From Campylobacter hyointestinalis subsp. lawsonii (lineage in GTDB: Bacteria; Campylobacterota; Campylobacteria; Campylobacterales; Campylobacteraceae), in assembly GCF_013372165.1 (NCBI RefSeq), contig NZ_CP053828.1:558001-622000 (forward strand): a stretch of 64,000 nt of DNA. The letters run 5' to 3'. A program made the position numbers and the translations under genes. Shown here piece by piece: positions 1-8,685 of the stretch; position 1 is the stretch's first letter; every line of letters begins with the position of its first letter. Below the pieces are notes generated by a model, which was not told where the DNA came from, did no database searches, and saw nothing but the letters and a program-made list of their open reading frames with translations.

Positions 1-433
1 GTTGGTATGTTGGGATCAGTGGTATCCAGAAGCTGCACGTCTTATGGCTCTAAAGGGTGCTCAGATCCTTATTTATCCTACTGCGATCGGTTGGTTTGAT
101 GGTGATGAAGAAGACGAAAAATCACGCCAACTTGAGGCTTGGGTGGCAGTCCAAAGAGGACATGCAGTAGCAAATGGACTTCCTGTCGTAACGGTAAATA
201 GAGTAGGCTTTGAAAATGCTCCAGATGCTAAGAGCGGTATAAGATTTTGGGGAAATAGTTTTGTTTTTGGATCTCAAGGCGAAGAGCTTTTTAGATCTAA
301 TGACTCTGATGAGATTGTCTCTATAGTAGATATCGATCTTAAAAGATGCGAGCAAGTTCGTAGATGGTGGCCGTTTCTTAGAGATAGACGCATCGATGCT
401 TATGGCGGGCTTTTAAAAAGGTTTATTGACTAG
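1..433 (+). CDS. aguB: N-carbamoylputrescine amidase, C-terminal part (5' end outside window)
   Basis: Carbon-nitrogen hydrolase of the nitrilase superfamily; the AguB branch converts N-carbamoylputrescine to putrescine in arginine-derived polyamine synthesis. The visible part opens with VCWDQWYPEAARL, which holds the catalytic cysteine of the Glu-Lys-Cys triad; the Glu and Lys lie upstream of the window. The stretch RFWGNSFVFG and the tail with RRWWPFLRDRR fit the family's C-terminal half. The reading frame is open through base 1, so the apparent TTG at base 2 is internal and the gene is truncated only by the window edge. About 143 of an expected 290 residues are visible. Confidence 0.85.
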   Translation, partial: LVCWDQWYPEAARLMALKGAQILIYPTAIGWFDGDEEDEKSRQLEAWVAVQRGHAVANGLPVVTVNRVGFENAPDAKSGIRFWGNSFVFGSQGEELFRSNDSDEIVSIVDIDLKRCEQVRRWWPFLRDRRIDAYGGLLKRFID

Positions 434-533
434 AATTTTTACAATAAAAAACTCGTAAAAGTTTTTTGCTTTTGATATCTAGGTAATAAAACTAAATTTT
501 TGATATTTTACAAAGCAACAACAAGGAGATAAA

Positions 534-734
534 ATGCTATATAATCTAAATTTTTTAGCGTAATTCTCTTTGATGATCAAAAAGAAGAATTAGAATTTTT
601 AGCTAATGAATTTTCATTAAATGATTTTATAAATAATGCTAGATAAAATCTCTTTTGATTTTATCTATTCATCGGCTCAAGCTGATACCTTAGCACTCAT
701 AGAAGATGGAATTACCGCAAGTGGCAAAAAGTAG
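534..734 (+). pseudogene. degraded small gene, function unknown
   Basis: A good ribosome-binding site (AAGGAGAT, about 523-530) precedes an ATG at 534, but the frame stops after nine codons (TAA at 561). The shifted frame from 560 reads VILFDDQKEELEFLANEF and on to TAA at 644. The original frame then resumes with FIYSSAQADTLALIEDG and ends at TAG 732. Protein-like composition in consecutive pieces of two frames looks like a gene broken by at least two indels. I do not recognise the family. It fills most of the 367-bp gap between aguB and gltS. Confidence 0.4.
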
Positions 735-770
735 GTAGAAATTTGCTAAACTAATATAATTTTTTGAGTA

Positions 771-797
771 TTATAGCAGAGATAAGCTCTGCTATAA
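771..797 (-). terminator. hairpin just after gltS
   Basis: Perfect 11-bp inverted repeat (771-781 with 787-797, core TATAGCAGAG) with a 5-nt loop, 3 bp beyond the gltS stop codon. No strong U-run follows on the minus strand, so the terminator role is inferred from position. Confidence 0.55.
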
Positions 798-799
798 AT

Positions 800-2020
800 T
801 CAGCCTAAAAAGCCAAGAAATCCATTTATCACTAAAGCATTTACTAGATCTATGAAAAACGCTCCACAAAGTGGAACTATGATAAATGCCATATGGCTCA
901 TGCCATAGTTATTTGTGACTGTTTGCATATTTACCATTGCAGTTGGTGTCGCTCCTAGTCCAAATCCACAGTGTCCAGCAGCCAAAACAGCAGCGTCGTA
1001 ATCTTTTCCGCATACTCTAAATGTAATAAATACCGCGTAGGCTACCATCAAGGCGACTTGTGCTACAAGTATAGTTAGTATAGGAAGCGCTAAAGATACT
1101 AGCTGCCAAAGGTTTATAGTCATCAAAGCAAAAGCCAAGAAAAGAGATAAACTAACATTTCCGATAACTGAAATTTCCCTATCAAAGACTTCGTGGATCT
1201 TTAGAGCTTGAATCAAATTTCTAAGAATGACGCCGGTAAATAGACAATATACAAATGTAGGAAGCGTAAAACCGATATTTAGCGATTTTATATGTTCTGC
1301 GACGAAATTTCCTATGTAAAGACAAAGTGCAATGAGAGCTAAAGAGCGAATGAATGACTCTTGAGTGATGAGCTTTGTTTTTTGCGGGGATTCGAAGTTT
1401 AGTATAGGCGTGGTGTTGCTTTCTTCATGGATATTTGGGGTTTGTAAGTTATTTTTTTGTATAAGATACTTTGCAACAGGTCCGCCTATAATACCACCTG
1501 CAATGAGACCAAATGTCGCACTAGCCATAGCTACTTCGTAAGCAGCGCTAAAATTATATGGTGCTTTTATAAACTCATTTGCCCAGGCTCCCCCTGTACC
1601 ATGACCTCCGCTCATAGTAACAGATCCGCTAAGAAGTCCGATGAGAGGGTTTTCTCCTAGTCCAAGAGCAACTCCTATACCAACTACATTTTGCAAGATT
1701 AGAAGTCCGCTAATGACAAATAAAAATATGACTAATTTTTTGCCACCTTTTTTAAGTGACGTAAAGTCTGCTAAAAGCCCTATGCTAGAAAAAAACGCTA
1801 ACATAAGCGGATCTTTGAGTGAGCTATCAAATTTAAGCGAAATACCGCTAAAACTATAAAGACATAAAAATAAAATTGCTGCGATGATACCGCCTACGAC
1901 AGGCTCTGGGATATTATAAACTCGCAAAAATTTCACTCTTTTTATAACAAAAGCTCCGAGTAACAAAACAAGCACCATAACTACAAGAGTAGAGTATGAA
2001 TCAACGTTTATCGTTTCCAA
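800..2020 (-). CDS. gltS: sodium/glutamate symporter GltS
   Basis: Inner-membrane Na+-dependent glutamate carrier. At 406 residues it has the usual family length, with about ten hydrophobic segments arranged as two inverted halves. Each half carries a family signature: GGHGT at residues 138-142 and GHCGFGLGATP at 349-359, the re-entrant loops that bind substrate and sodium. The start is TTG at 2020, preceded on the minus strand by AAGGAGAA. It is transcribed alone, with a hairpin right after the stop. Glutamate is a major carbon source for Campylobacter, which fits its presence. Confidence 0.95.
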   Translation of the reverse strand: METINVDSYSTLVVMVLVLLLGAFVIKRVKFLRVYNIPEPVVGGIIAAILFLCLYSFSGISLKFDSSLKDPLMLAFFSSIGLLADFTSLKKGGKKLVIFLFVISGLLILQNVVGIGVALGLGENPLIGLLSGSVTMSGGHGTGGAWANEFIKAPYNFSAAYEVAMASATFGLIAGGIIGGPVAKYLIQKNNLQTPNIHEESNTTPILNFESPQKTKLITQESFIRSLALIALCLYIGNFVAEHIKSLNIGFTLPTFVYCLFTGVILRNLIQALKIHEVFDREISVIGNVSLSLFLAFALMTINLWQLVSLALPILTILVAQVALMVAYAVFITFRVCGKDYDAAVLAAGHCGFGLGATPTAMVNMQTVTNNYGMSHMAFIIVPLCGAFFIDLVNALVINGFLGFLG

Positions 2021-2104
2021 ATTTAGTTCTCCTTTGTTGGTGTATTTTTAAAAATGGTTATAATTATGCCAAAATTTGGCTTAATAAAATATGCGTGCTA
2101 AAAA

Positions 2105-2725
2105 CTACATTTTTTCTCTTATTTTATAATCTGGCATTAAGCCTTGTATGAAATCATAAAAGCTCTTTTGGTGATGAGGATAAATGAGATGCGCCATCTC
2201 GTGAAGTACGACATACTCAATAAAGCGTTCATCTTTTGCTATCAAATTTAAATTTAAGTTTATATATCCTTTTTTGGAGTTGCAACTACCCCAGCGAGAA
2301 CTCATTTTTTTAATGCTTACGTGAGTTACTTGTCTAGGTATTTTTGGTTGATAAAACTCTATGTATTTTTGAAATATTTCTTTGGCTTTTAAGTATAGAA
2401 ATTTATCAAACTGCGCTTTAGAAGAAGCTATAATTTGAGTATCTAAAACCAAAACTTCTTTGATATTTTCATCAAATTTAAGCTCATAAGCGTTTCCTAA
2501 AAATTTAATCTTATCGTCTTTGGATTTTATTTTTGCGAGTGTATTTTCTAGCCAACTTTCGTTTTTATTAAGTAAATTTAAGATATTTGTTTTTGATGTA
2601 AAAAATGGAGCAGATATACTTATATCACCATTTTGAGTGACTTTTAGACGTAGGTATTTTACAGGTTTATAGTTTATAGTTACGCTAAATTTACCAAATT
2701 TTAAACTAGACGATACGACTGCCAT
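2105..2725 (-). CDS. YgjP-type zinc metallopeptidase (DUF45)
   Basis: Predicted cytosolic zinc metalloprotein of the YgjP/WLM group related to SprT and M48. The 206-residue protein carries HEMAH at 175-179 with a third histidine at 185 (HEXXH-x5-H). Just upstream is SRWGSC, the conserved RWGSC-type motif of this family. It overlaps the end of the MATE gene by 25 bp and is the last gene of a four-gene minus-strand operon. The biological substrate of this family is not settled, and its link to the transporter and two-component genes is only by operon. Confidence 0.85.
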   Translation of the reverse strand: MAVVSSSLKFGKFSVTINYKPVKYLRLKVTQNGDISISAPFFTSKTNILNLLNKNESWLENTLAKIKSKDDKIKFLGNAYELKFDENIKEVLVLDTQIIASSKAQFDKFLYLKAKEIFQKYIEFYQPKIPRQVTHVSIKKMSSRWGSCNSKKGYINLNLNLIAKDERFIEYVVLHEMAHLIYPHHQKSFYDFIQGLMPDYKIREKM

Positions 2726-4023
2726 TTTTTACTTCTCCAACGCAGTGTATTTGCTAGAGCTCTTGCCCATTCATCTACACAAAATCCTATCCAAACACCG
2801 ATTATTCCATATTCTAAAATTATACCAAGATAGTATCCTACAGGAAGTGAAACTCCCCACATAAACACGGCTCCTACTATAAAAGGAAATCTAGCATCTC
2901 CACTAGCTCTGAGCGAATTTACCATTATTATATTGAAAGTGCGTCCGCTTTCAAGCACCAAAGAAAGCGTAAAAAGCGGTCTCATTATGGCTTTTAGTTC
3001 TTCGTTTAAATTTAGAGCGCTCATTATCTCTTCTTTGCTAAGATAAAAGATAAAAAGCACTACTAAAGTTATAATCCAGCCAATTTTTAGCGTGTCAAAC
3101 GCTTTTTTGTATGCTTTATCAAATTCGCAAGCGCCGACTAAATGCCCGATGATTATCTCATTTGCCATACTTATAGCGCTACTTGCTAAAAATATAAACA
3201 TAGAAATTTGAAAATATATGGTTTGTACGCTAAGACTTGCTTCACCCATACTTGCTACAAAGCTAAAAGCTACAATGTATTGACCTATCCAAAGTAGGTT
3301 TTCACCTGCGCTAGGAAGTCCGACTTTTAGGATTTTTAGGATTATATCTTTAGAAAATTTGAAAAATAATCCGAAGTAGATATGCACTTTTGCTACTTTT
3401 ACTAGTACAAAACCAAGCATTATCATACCTATTATCCTAGCAAATACTACTGATATGGCTACTCCGCTAAGCCTGTAATTTGGCAATCCAAAAAAACCAA
3501 ATAACGCAATAGCGTTACCAAATATAGTAAGTAAATTCATAAACGCTGATATAAGCATAATGGCAAAAGCAAAGTTTTTTACCCTGATTATAGAAGCCAT
3601 AACTATACCTATGGATTCTAAAAATAGCGCTATACAAAGCGTATGTAGGTATTTGTAGCTATCTTCTATGACGGCGCTTGGAATGTTTAATAACTCTAAA
3701 GCTTTATGCGTATTTGTAAATATCAAACCGGCACAAAATAGACCTAAAATAGCATTAAAACTAAGGCTTATATGGATGGCTCTAGTAGCCAAATTTGTAT
3801 TTTTAGCCCCTAAGCTTTGAGCTACAAGGACGCTACAACCTATACTAAGAAAGCTAAAAACGGTTACGAAAAGGTTAAAAATTTGATTTCCAGCTCCCAT
3901 AGCACCGACTAAATTAACATCTACTTTTGCTACCATAATCGTATTTATGATAAGAGTAAGCGTGCGAAGCAACATATCAAAAAATATAGGAGTTGCTAGC
4001 GTGGTGAGATTTAGCTTTTTCAA
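2701..4023 (-). CDS. MATE family efflux transporter
   Basis: 440-residue inner-membrane protein with about twelve hydrophobic segments in two similar halves, typical of the multidrug and toxin extrusion family, which exports cationic compounds using Na+ or H+ gradients. The N-terminal part includes MLLRTLTLIINTIMVAKVD and VAQSLGAKN; the second half has a matching SAISMANEIIIGHLVGA. The start overlaps the kinase gene by 4 bp (ATGA) and the end overlaps the metallopeptidase gene by 25 bp, so all four genes are probably co-translated. Placement behind a two-component system suggests stress- or signal-controlled export. Substrate unknown. Confidence 0.88.
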   Translation of the reverse strand: MKKLNLTTLATPIFFDMLLRTLTLIINTIMVAKVDVNLVGAMGAGNQIFNLFVTVFSFLSIGCSVLVAQSLGAKNTNLATRAIHISLSFNAILGLFCAGLIFTNTHKALELLNIPSAVIEDSYKYLHTLCIALFLESIGIVMASIIRVKNFAFAIMLISAFMNLLTIFGNAIALFGFFGLPNYRLSGVAISVVFARIIGMIMLGFVLVKVAKVHIYFGLFFKFSKDIILKILKVGLPSAGENLLWIGQYIVAFSFVASMGEASLSVQTIYFQISMFIFLASSAISMANEIIIGHLVGACEFDKAYKKAFDTLKIGWIITLVVLFIFYLSKEEIMSALNLNEELKAIMRPLFTLSLVLESGRTFNIIMVNSLRASGDARFPFIVGAVFMWGVSLPVGYYLGIILEYGIIGVWIGFCVDEWARALANTLRWRSKKWQSYRLV

Positions 4024-4967
4024 ATTTGACCTTTTTTAAATTCTACTTCGTTTGTGTTTTTTTGATCTAAATCTTTTAGCCTAAACCCAGAAGTAGGTCT
4101 GTCCTTAAAGCCAAATGTAGAGCCTACGCCTTTAGTAGATCTGATGACAAACTCAAAACCATGCAGTTTAAGGATAAACTTAACTATATAAAGCCCAAGT
4201 CCTAAAGAGTTATTCCAGTCGTATTCTTTTGATTTATAAAACTTTTTTTGTATGAGTCTTAGCTCGTCTTCGCCTATACCTTCTCCATTATCTGTGATAA
4301 AAACTCCGTTTTCATTTAGGATAATTTTTACGTTTTGGTTTGAGTATTTTAGAGCATTTTCGCATAAATTTAGAACTACTTGATATATCATATCGTAGTC
4401 AGCTTTTAATATTTTTTCTCCAGTTATACTTATGGTTTTATTTGTGTATTTTTGATCTAGGTTGGTGATAACTTCTTTGCATAAAACTTTTGCATCAAAT
4501 GTAGTCAAATTTGGTGTGATATCTCCGCCAAAGCCTATCCTAAGACGATTTATGATGTTGTTTAATTTATTTGAGTTTGAGATGATTTTGTTTATAAATT
4601 TAAGCCTAAACTCTTCGCTCATATTTTTATCTTCAAGTATCGTTTGAGCCGACATTTGTATGACTGCAAGTGGATTTTTAAACTCATGGCTCATACCACT
4701 TAGCAAATTTTCTAGCTGTAAATTTCTAAGTCTTAGTTTGGCGGATTGTTTTTTGAGCTTTTTATCTTTTTTTATGAGTAATTCTTTGATTTTTTTAATC
4801 CTATACATAGAAAGTTCATAAGATATATATAAAAAACTCATAGATAAAAATAGACTAACGATGATGATAAGGTATATTTTTTCTATAAACTCATTTCCTA
4901 AAACCAGCCAAAAGCAAAAGAAAAATATAGCTATGAAAACTATATAAAGCAGCGATAACCTTAGCAA
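4020..4967 (-). CDS. sensor histidine kinase
   Basis: Membrane kinase of 315 residues. Two hydrophobic segments (about 5-22 and 31-50) are separated by only a few residues, so there is almost no periplasmic sensor. A basic coiled stretch (about 55-88) leads to the phospho-acceptor box GMSHEFKNPL with His94. The ATPase domain has the N box NLCENALKYS, G1 TDNGEGIGED and G2 GLGLYIVKF. No HAMP or PAS domain is evident. It overlaps the response-regulator gene by 7 bp and the MATE gene by 4 bp. The minimal sensor suggests that it senses within the membrane or through a partner. I could not place it confidently among the named Campylobacter systems; PhosS is one candidate. Confidence 0.88.
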   Translation of the reverse strand: MLRLSLLYIVFIAIFFFCFWLVLGNEFIEKIYLIIIVSLFLSMSFLYISYELSMYRIKKIKELLIKKDKKLKKQSAKLRLRNLQLENLLSGMSHEFKNPLAVIQMSAQTILEDKNMSEEFRLKFINKIISNSNKLNNIINRLRIGFGGDITPNLTTFDAKVLCKEVITNLDQKYTNKTISITGEKILKADYDMIYQVVLNLCENALKYSNQNVKIILNENGVFITDNGEGIGEDELRLIQKKFYKSKEYDWNNSLGLGLYIVKFILKLHGFEFVIRSTKGVGSTFGFKDRPTSGFRLKDLDQKNTNEVEFKKGQI

Positions 4968-5620
4968 AGTTTATAGCCCTCGCCACGTACTGATTTTATA
5001 AAATCCCCTGCTGCTCCTAGCTTTTGCCTTAAGCGTTTGACGGCGATATTTACTGTTTTTTCGTTTGCTTCATCATTATGCCAAACTTCATTTATGAGCG
5101 TGTCTCTATTTAACAGCGTATTTTTGTTTTTGATAAACTCTAAAAGCAAACAAAACTCAAGTCTAGTAAGCTCTTTTACCTCATCATCTACTATAACTTC
5201 GTTCGTATCTACATTTAGTGTTATATTTTTAAATTTATATACTTCGCTTTGACGTTTTGTACGTTTTAATAAAGCATTTATTCTAGCTATTAGCTCACTT
5301 ATTTCAAAAGGTTTTGTTATGTAGTCATCTCCTCCACTCTCAAAGCCTTCTAGCTTATCTTTGCTTGAGTTTTTTGCTGTTAAAAAGATGACAGGTTCGT
5401 TGTAGCCTTTATGCCTTAGGTTTTGTATAAATTTAGCCCCTTCGACTCCGCCTAGGTTTCTATCTACTATGAGCAGATCCACATCCTCTTCTTCTAAAAA
5501 TTGTTCAACCCGTTTCGTGTCTAAAAACGTAGTAACATTAAAGCCAGATCTAGTAAGATTATACTCTAAAAGTTCGCATAGATCTTCTTCGTCGTCTATG
5601 ATGATTATATTTGCATTCAT
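4961..5620 (-). CDS. OmpR/PhoB-type response regulator
   Basis: 219-residue two-component transcription factor. The receiver domain (about 1-120) has the acidic pair in IIIIDDEEDL, phospho-acceptor Asp53 in LLIVDRN, and the conserved Thr and Lys in FLTAKN and ITKPFE. The C-terminal winged helix (about 125-219) shows LTRLEFCLLLEF, the recognition region KTVNIAVKRLRQKLG and the wing VRGEGYKL. First gene of the operon RR-kinase-MATE-metallopeptidase, each overlapping the next. It is divergent from the SulP gene across a 151-bp AT-rich region that should hold both promoters. Confidence 0.9.
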   Translation of the reverse strand: MNANIIIIDDEEDLCELLEYNLTRSGFNVTTFLDTKRVEQFLEEEDVDLLIVDRNLGGVEGAKFIQNLRHKGYNEPVIFLTAKNSSKDKLEGFESGGDDYITKPFEISELIARINALLKRTKRQSEVYKFKNITLNVDTNEVIVDDEVKELTRLEFCLLLEFIKNKNTLLNRDTLINEVWHNDEANEKTVNIAVKRLRQKLGAAGDFIKSVRGEGYKLC

Positions 5621-5771
5621 AGTTTGTATTTTATCAAAATGTATATAAATATTTGATTTTATTTATTAAATTTTTATTATTAAAGTATATTTAAGCAATT
5701 TAAATTTAATAAAAAATTTATTATCAAAGGAATAAAATAAAATCTTCAAATTTAAATTTAAAGGTTTTATT

Positions 5772-7268
5772 TTGAATATAAAAGGAGATATCGCCGGTGG
5801 GCTAACTGCTGGAGTCATAGCTTTACCGCTTTGCTTAGCCTTTGGTATAGCAAGCGGACTTGGGGCTGCTGCAGGACTTTATGGAGCTATTTTGTTAAGT
5901 TTTTTTGCGGCTGTATTTGGAGGAACAAAGACGCAAATTTCAGGGCCTACAGGGCCTATGACGGTAGTTACTGCTAGTGTTGTTGTAGCTCTTGGTGGTG
6001 ATATGAGCTTACTTATAATGGTTTTTATTTTGGCTGGATTTTTTCAAATTTTGCTTGGAGTTTTTAAGATAGGTAGATTTATTAGATTTATACCATATCC
6101 GGTGATATCAGGATTTATGAACGGAGTTGGCGTCATCATCATCTTACTTCAAATTTCGCCTTTACTAGGCGGTTTAAATCCAAATGGAACCATAGAGGCA
6201 CTAATAGCTTTGCCTAGTATAGATATAAACCCGCAAAGCTTGATGTTGGGTGCTTTAGCATTAATAGTCATCTATCTTACTCCTAAGAAAATAAGCGCGT
6301 TCATACCATCACCGCTTTTAGCGCTCATACTTTTTAGTTTATTGTCTTATTTTTTAAATTTAGATGTAAAAACAATAGGGCTAATCCCTTCATCTCTTCC
6401 GACATTTATCATACCACAGATTAGTTATTCTCACATAACTATCATACTTACTTACGCTTTAGTTTTAGCCACTCTTGGAAGTATAGATTCACTTCTTACT
6501 TCACTTGTTGCAGACTCTCTTACAAAGACGAAGCATAGCTCAAATCGTGAGCTCATCGGTCAAGGCATAGGAAATATGATGGCTGGATTCTTTGGTGGTT
6601 TAGTAGGTGCTGGAGCTACGATGAGAACAGTTACAAACATCAAACTAGGTGGAAACTCAAGGCTTTCAGGTGTAACTAGTTCAGTTTTTTTAGCTCTTGT
6701 TTTGCTATCTTTTTCAGATTTTGTATCTTATGTGCCTATACCTGTTTTGTCAGCGATACTTATAAAGGTTGGATTTGATATATTTGATTATCGACTTTTA
6801 AAAGAGTTAAAAACTGCTCCAAAATGCGATCTGAGCGTTATGATCTTAGTGTTTTTACTAACTGTTTTTGTAGATCTTATATTTGCTGTAGGAGTTGGAG
6901 TTTTAGTGGCTTCTTTGGTGCTTGTATATCAAGTAAATAAAGCAGTAAAGGTGGATTATAAAAAAGATGAGGATCTGACTATAGTGTCGATTTATGGTGC
7001 ATTTTTCTTTGGGTCTAGCTCAAAAATAGCAAACGCATTAAGTCATTTGGCTTCAAAAAAAACTATCATAAATATCAAGGAGATGCCATTTGTTGATCTT
7101 AGCGGTATATACGCTCTTGAAGACGAGATCGATATGCAGTTAAAAAAAGGTTATGATATCTATATAGTGACTAATAAAGATCAAAATTTATATTCGCTTA
7201 TAAATTTAGTAGGTAAAGATAGGATATTTGACTGCTTAAATGATGCTATAAAAACTGCAAAAAACTAA
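5772..7268 (+). CDS. SulP family anion transporter with STAS domain
   Basis: 498-residue inner-membrane carrier of the SLC26/SulP family (sulfate, bicarbonate or dicarboxylate; substrate not predictable from sequence). Residues 1-385 form the membrane domain, starting with the family-typical AGGLTAGVIALPLCLAFGIASG and followed by FGGTKTQISGPTGPM. A cytosolic STAS domain occupies about 395-498 (IINIKEMPFVDLSGIYALE). I use the TTG start at 5772 because AAGG lies 7 nt upstream and no ATG is better placed. Divergent from the response regulator gene. Confidence 0.9.
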   Translation: MNIKGDIAGGLTAGVIALPLCLAFGIASGLGAAAGLYGAILLSFFAAVFGGTKTQISGPTGPMTVVTASVVVALGGDMSLLIMVFILAGFFQILLGVFKIGRFIRFIPYPVISGFMNGVGVIIILLQISPLLGGLNPNGTIEALIALPSIDINPQSLMLGALALIVIYLTPKKISAFIPSPLLALILFSLLSYFLNLDVKTIGLIPSSLPTFIIPQISYSHITIILTYALVLATLGSIDSLLTSLVADSLTKTKHSSNRELIGQGIGNMMAGFFGGLVGAGATMRTVTNIKLGGNSRLSGVTSSVFLALVLLSFSDFVSYVPIPVLSAILIKVGFDIFDYRLLKELKTAPKCDLSVMILVFLLTVFVDLIFAVGVGVLVASLVLVYQVNKAVKVDYKKDEDLTIVSIYGAFFFGSSSKIANALSHLASKKTIINIKEMPFVDLSGIYALEDEIDMQLKKGYDIYIVTNKDQNLYSLINLVGKDRIFDCLNDAIKTAKN

Positions 7269-7288
7269 ATTTATCAATAAAATTTATC

Positions 7289-7337
7289 AAAAAGTTACAT
7301 AAGTGTCTGTTTTAATCAAACACTTATAAAACTTTTT
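7289..7337 (+). terminator. hairpin after the SulP gene
   Basis: Two nested inverted repeats, AAAAAGTT/AACTTTTT (7289-7296, 7330-7337) and TAAGTGT/ACACTTA (7300-7306, 7320-7326), separated by symmetric 3-nt bulges. The outer arm ends in a T run, as expected for an intrinsic terminator. Confidence 0.6.
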
Positions 7338-7338
7338 G

Positions 7339-7344
7339 TATAAT
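7339..7344 (+). promoter_or_regulatory. extended -10 promoter for the MFS gene
   Basis: TTTTTGTATAAT, the typical Campylobacter sigma70 extended -10 with a T-rich upstream stretch. It begins 2 bp after the preceding terminator arm, so the T-run of the terminator doubles as the upstream promoter element. The predicted start point lies about 30 bp before the MFS start codon. Confidence 0.65.
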
Positions 7345-7380
7345 CAAAACTTTAAATTTTTAATTAAAAAGGTGCTTAAA

Positions 7381-8682
7381 ATGAGAAAACGGGGCTTTAG
7401 TAATGACGAACTTAGGATTTTAAGCCTATCATCTTTAGGTGGAATGCTTGAATTTTACGATTTTATTATTTTTGTATTTTTTGCTTCTTATATATCTCAT
7501 CTATTTTTTCCTTCTACTCTTGACTCTTTTTGGGCGCTTTTAAATACTTATGGAACATTTGCTGCAGGATATTTTGCTAGACCTCTTGGTGGAATTATTA
7601 TGGCGCATTTTGGTGATAAAAATGGTCGCAAAAATATGTTTATGCTCTCAATACTTCTTATGGTTATACCGACGTTTGCTCTTGGTTTGATGCCTACTTA
7701 TGAGACTATAGGATACGCAGCCCCTATATTTTTAGTGCTTATACGCCTTTTACAAGGTATTGCTATAGGTGGTGAGCTTCCTGGAGCTTGGGTTTTTGTG
7801 AGTGAGCACGCTACAAAGACTAAGCTATATTTTAGTGTTGGCGTTTTGACTTCAGCTGTTGTAGCAGGCATACTTTTAGGTAGTGTAGTTACTATGATAG
7901 TTAAAAATATCTATAGCGACGAGCAGATACAAAATGGTATGTGGCGCTTACCTTTTATAATAGGCGGTATCTTTGGTATCATATCTATATATCTAAGGAC
8001 TTATTTAAGCGAAACTCCTATCTTTAAAAAGATGCAATCCATTAACGATATAGATAAAATGCCTATCAAAACAGTCATAAAATACCATAAAGTAGATAAT
8101 ATAATGTCGATGCTAGTTAGCTGGGTGCTAACTGGCTGTATAGTCGTGATGATACTTCTTATGCCAAATTTTATGCCAGCAGCATTTAAAGAAGCAGGTA
8201 TTGAAGTAGGTAGGATAACTACTATCTATATGCAGATGGCTTGTATAGTTTTTATGTGTGCTGGATGCTTTGTTTATGGAAAAATATCAGACAAAATAGG
8301 AGTTTCTAAAGCGACTATAGGTTTTTCTGCTGTATTTATCGTGGCTGTTTTTGCTTATTTTAAGATTTTATATACCGGTGGTAGCTTTGAAGCAGTTCTT
8401 ATAGCTTATTTAATAGCTGGATTCTTTGGTAGTATAGGACCTTGTGGTGCTCCGTTTTTTATGGTTGCTCTGTATCCAAATAAGATAAGATTTAGTGGAA
8501 TTTCTTTTTCGTATAATATAGCTTATGCTATCGCAGGTGGTGTTACTCCGCCATTTGCAGTAGCTATGGTGCATAAATTTGATCCTATGTATCTTGGGTA
8601 TTATCTAGTTGGGCTTGGGGTTTTATCTATAGTTTGTGCCGTATGGTTTATGAATTTTAGAAAAGATGTAAATAAAGGTTAA
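7381..8682 (+). CDS. MFS transporter, metabolite:H+ symporter family
   Basis: Inner-membrane carrier of 433 residues, 12 hydrophobic segments, of the MHS group (relatives of ProP, KgtP and ShiA, which import osmolytes, dicarboxylates or shikimate with protons). Signatures are LEFYDFIIFVFFA in the first helix and the loop motif AHFGDKNGRKN. I take the ATG at 7381 (RBS AAAGGTG) rather than the TTG-type start 45 bp upstream, which would lie on top of the promoter. The stop is 3 bp before the ABC-F gene, so the two are probably co-transcribed. Substrate unknown. Confidence 0.87.
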   Translation: MRKRGFSNDELRILSLSSLGGMLEFYDFIIFVFFASYISHLFFPSTLDSFWALLNTYGTFAAGYFARPLGGIIMAHFGDKNGRKNMFMLSILLMVIPTFALGLMPTYETIGYAAPIFLVLIRLLQGIAIGGELPGAWVFVSEHATKTKLYFSVGVLTSAVVAGILLGSVVTMIVKNIYSDEQIQNGMWRLPFIIGGIFGIISIYLRTYLSETPIFKKMQSINDIDKMPIKTVIKYHKVDNIMSMLVSWVLTGCIVVMILLMPNFMPAAFKEAGIEVGRITTIYMQMACIVFMCAGCFVYGKISDKIGVSKATIGFSAVFIVAVFAYFKILYTGGSFEAVLIAYLIAGFFGSIGPCGAPFFMVALYPNKIRFSGISFSYNIAYAIAGGVTPPFAVAMVHKFDPMYLGYYLVGLGVLSIVCAVWFMNFRKDVNKG

Positions 8683-8685
8683 AAT

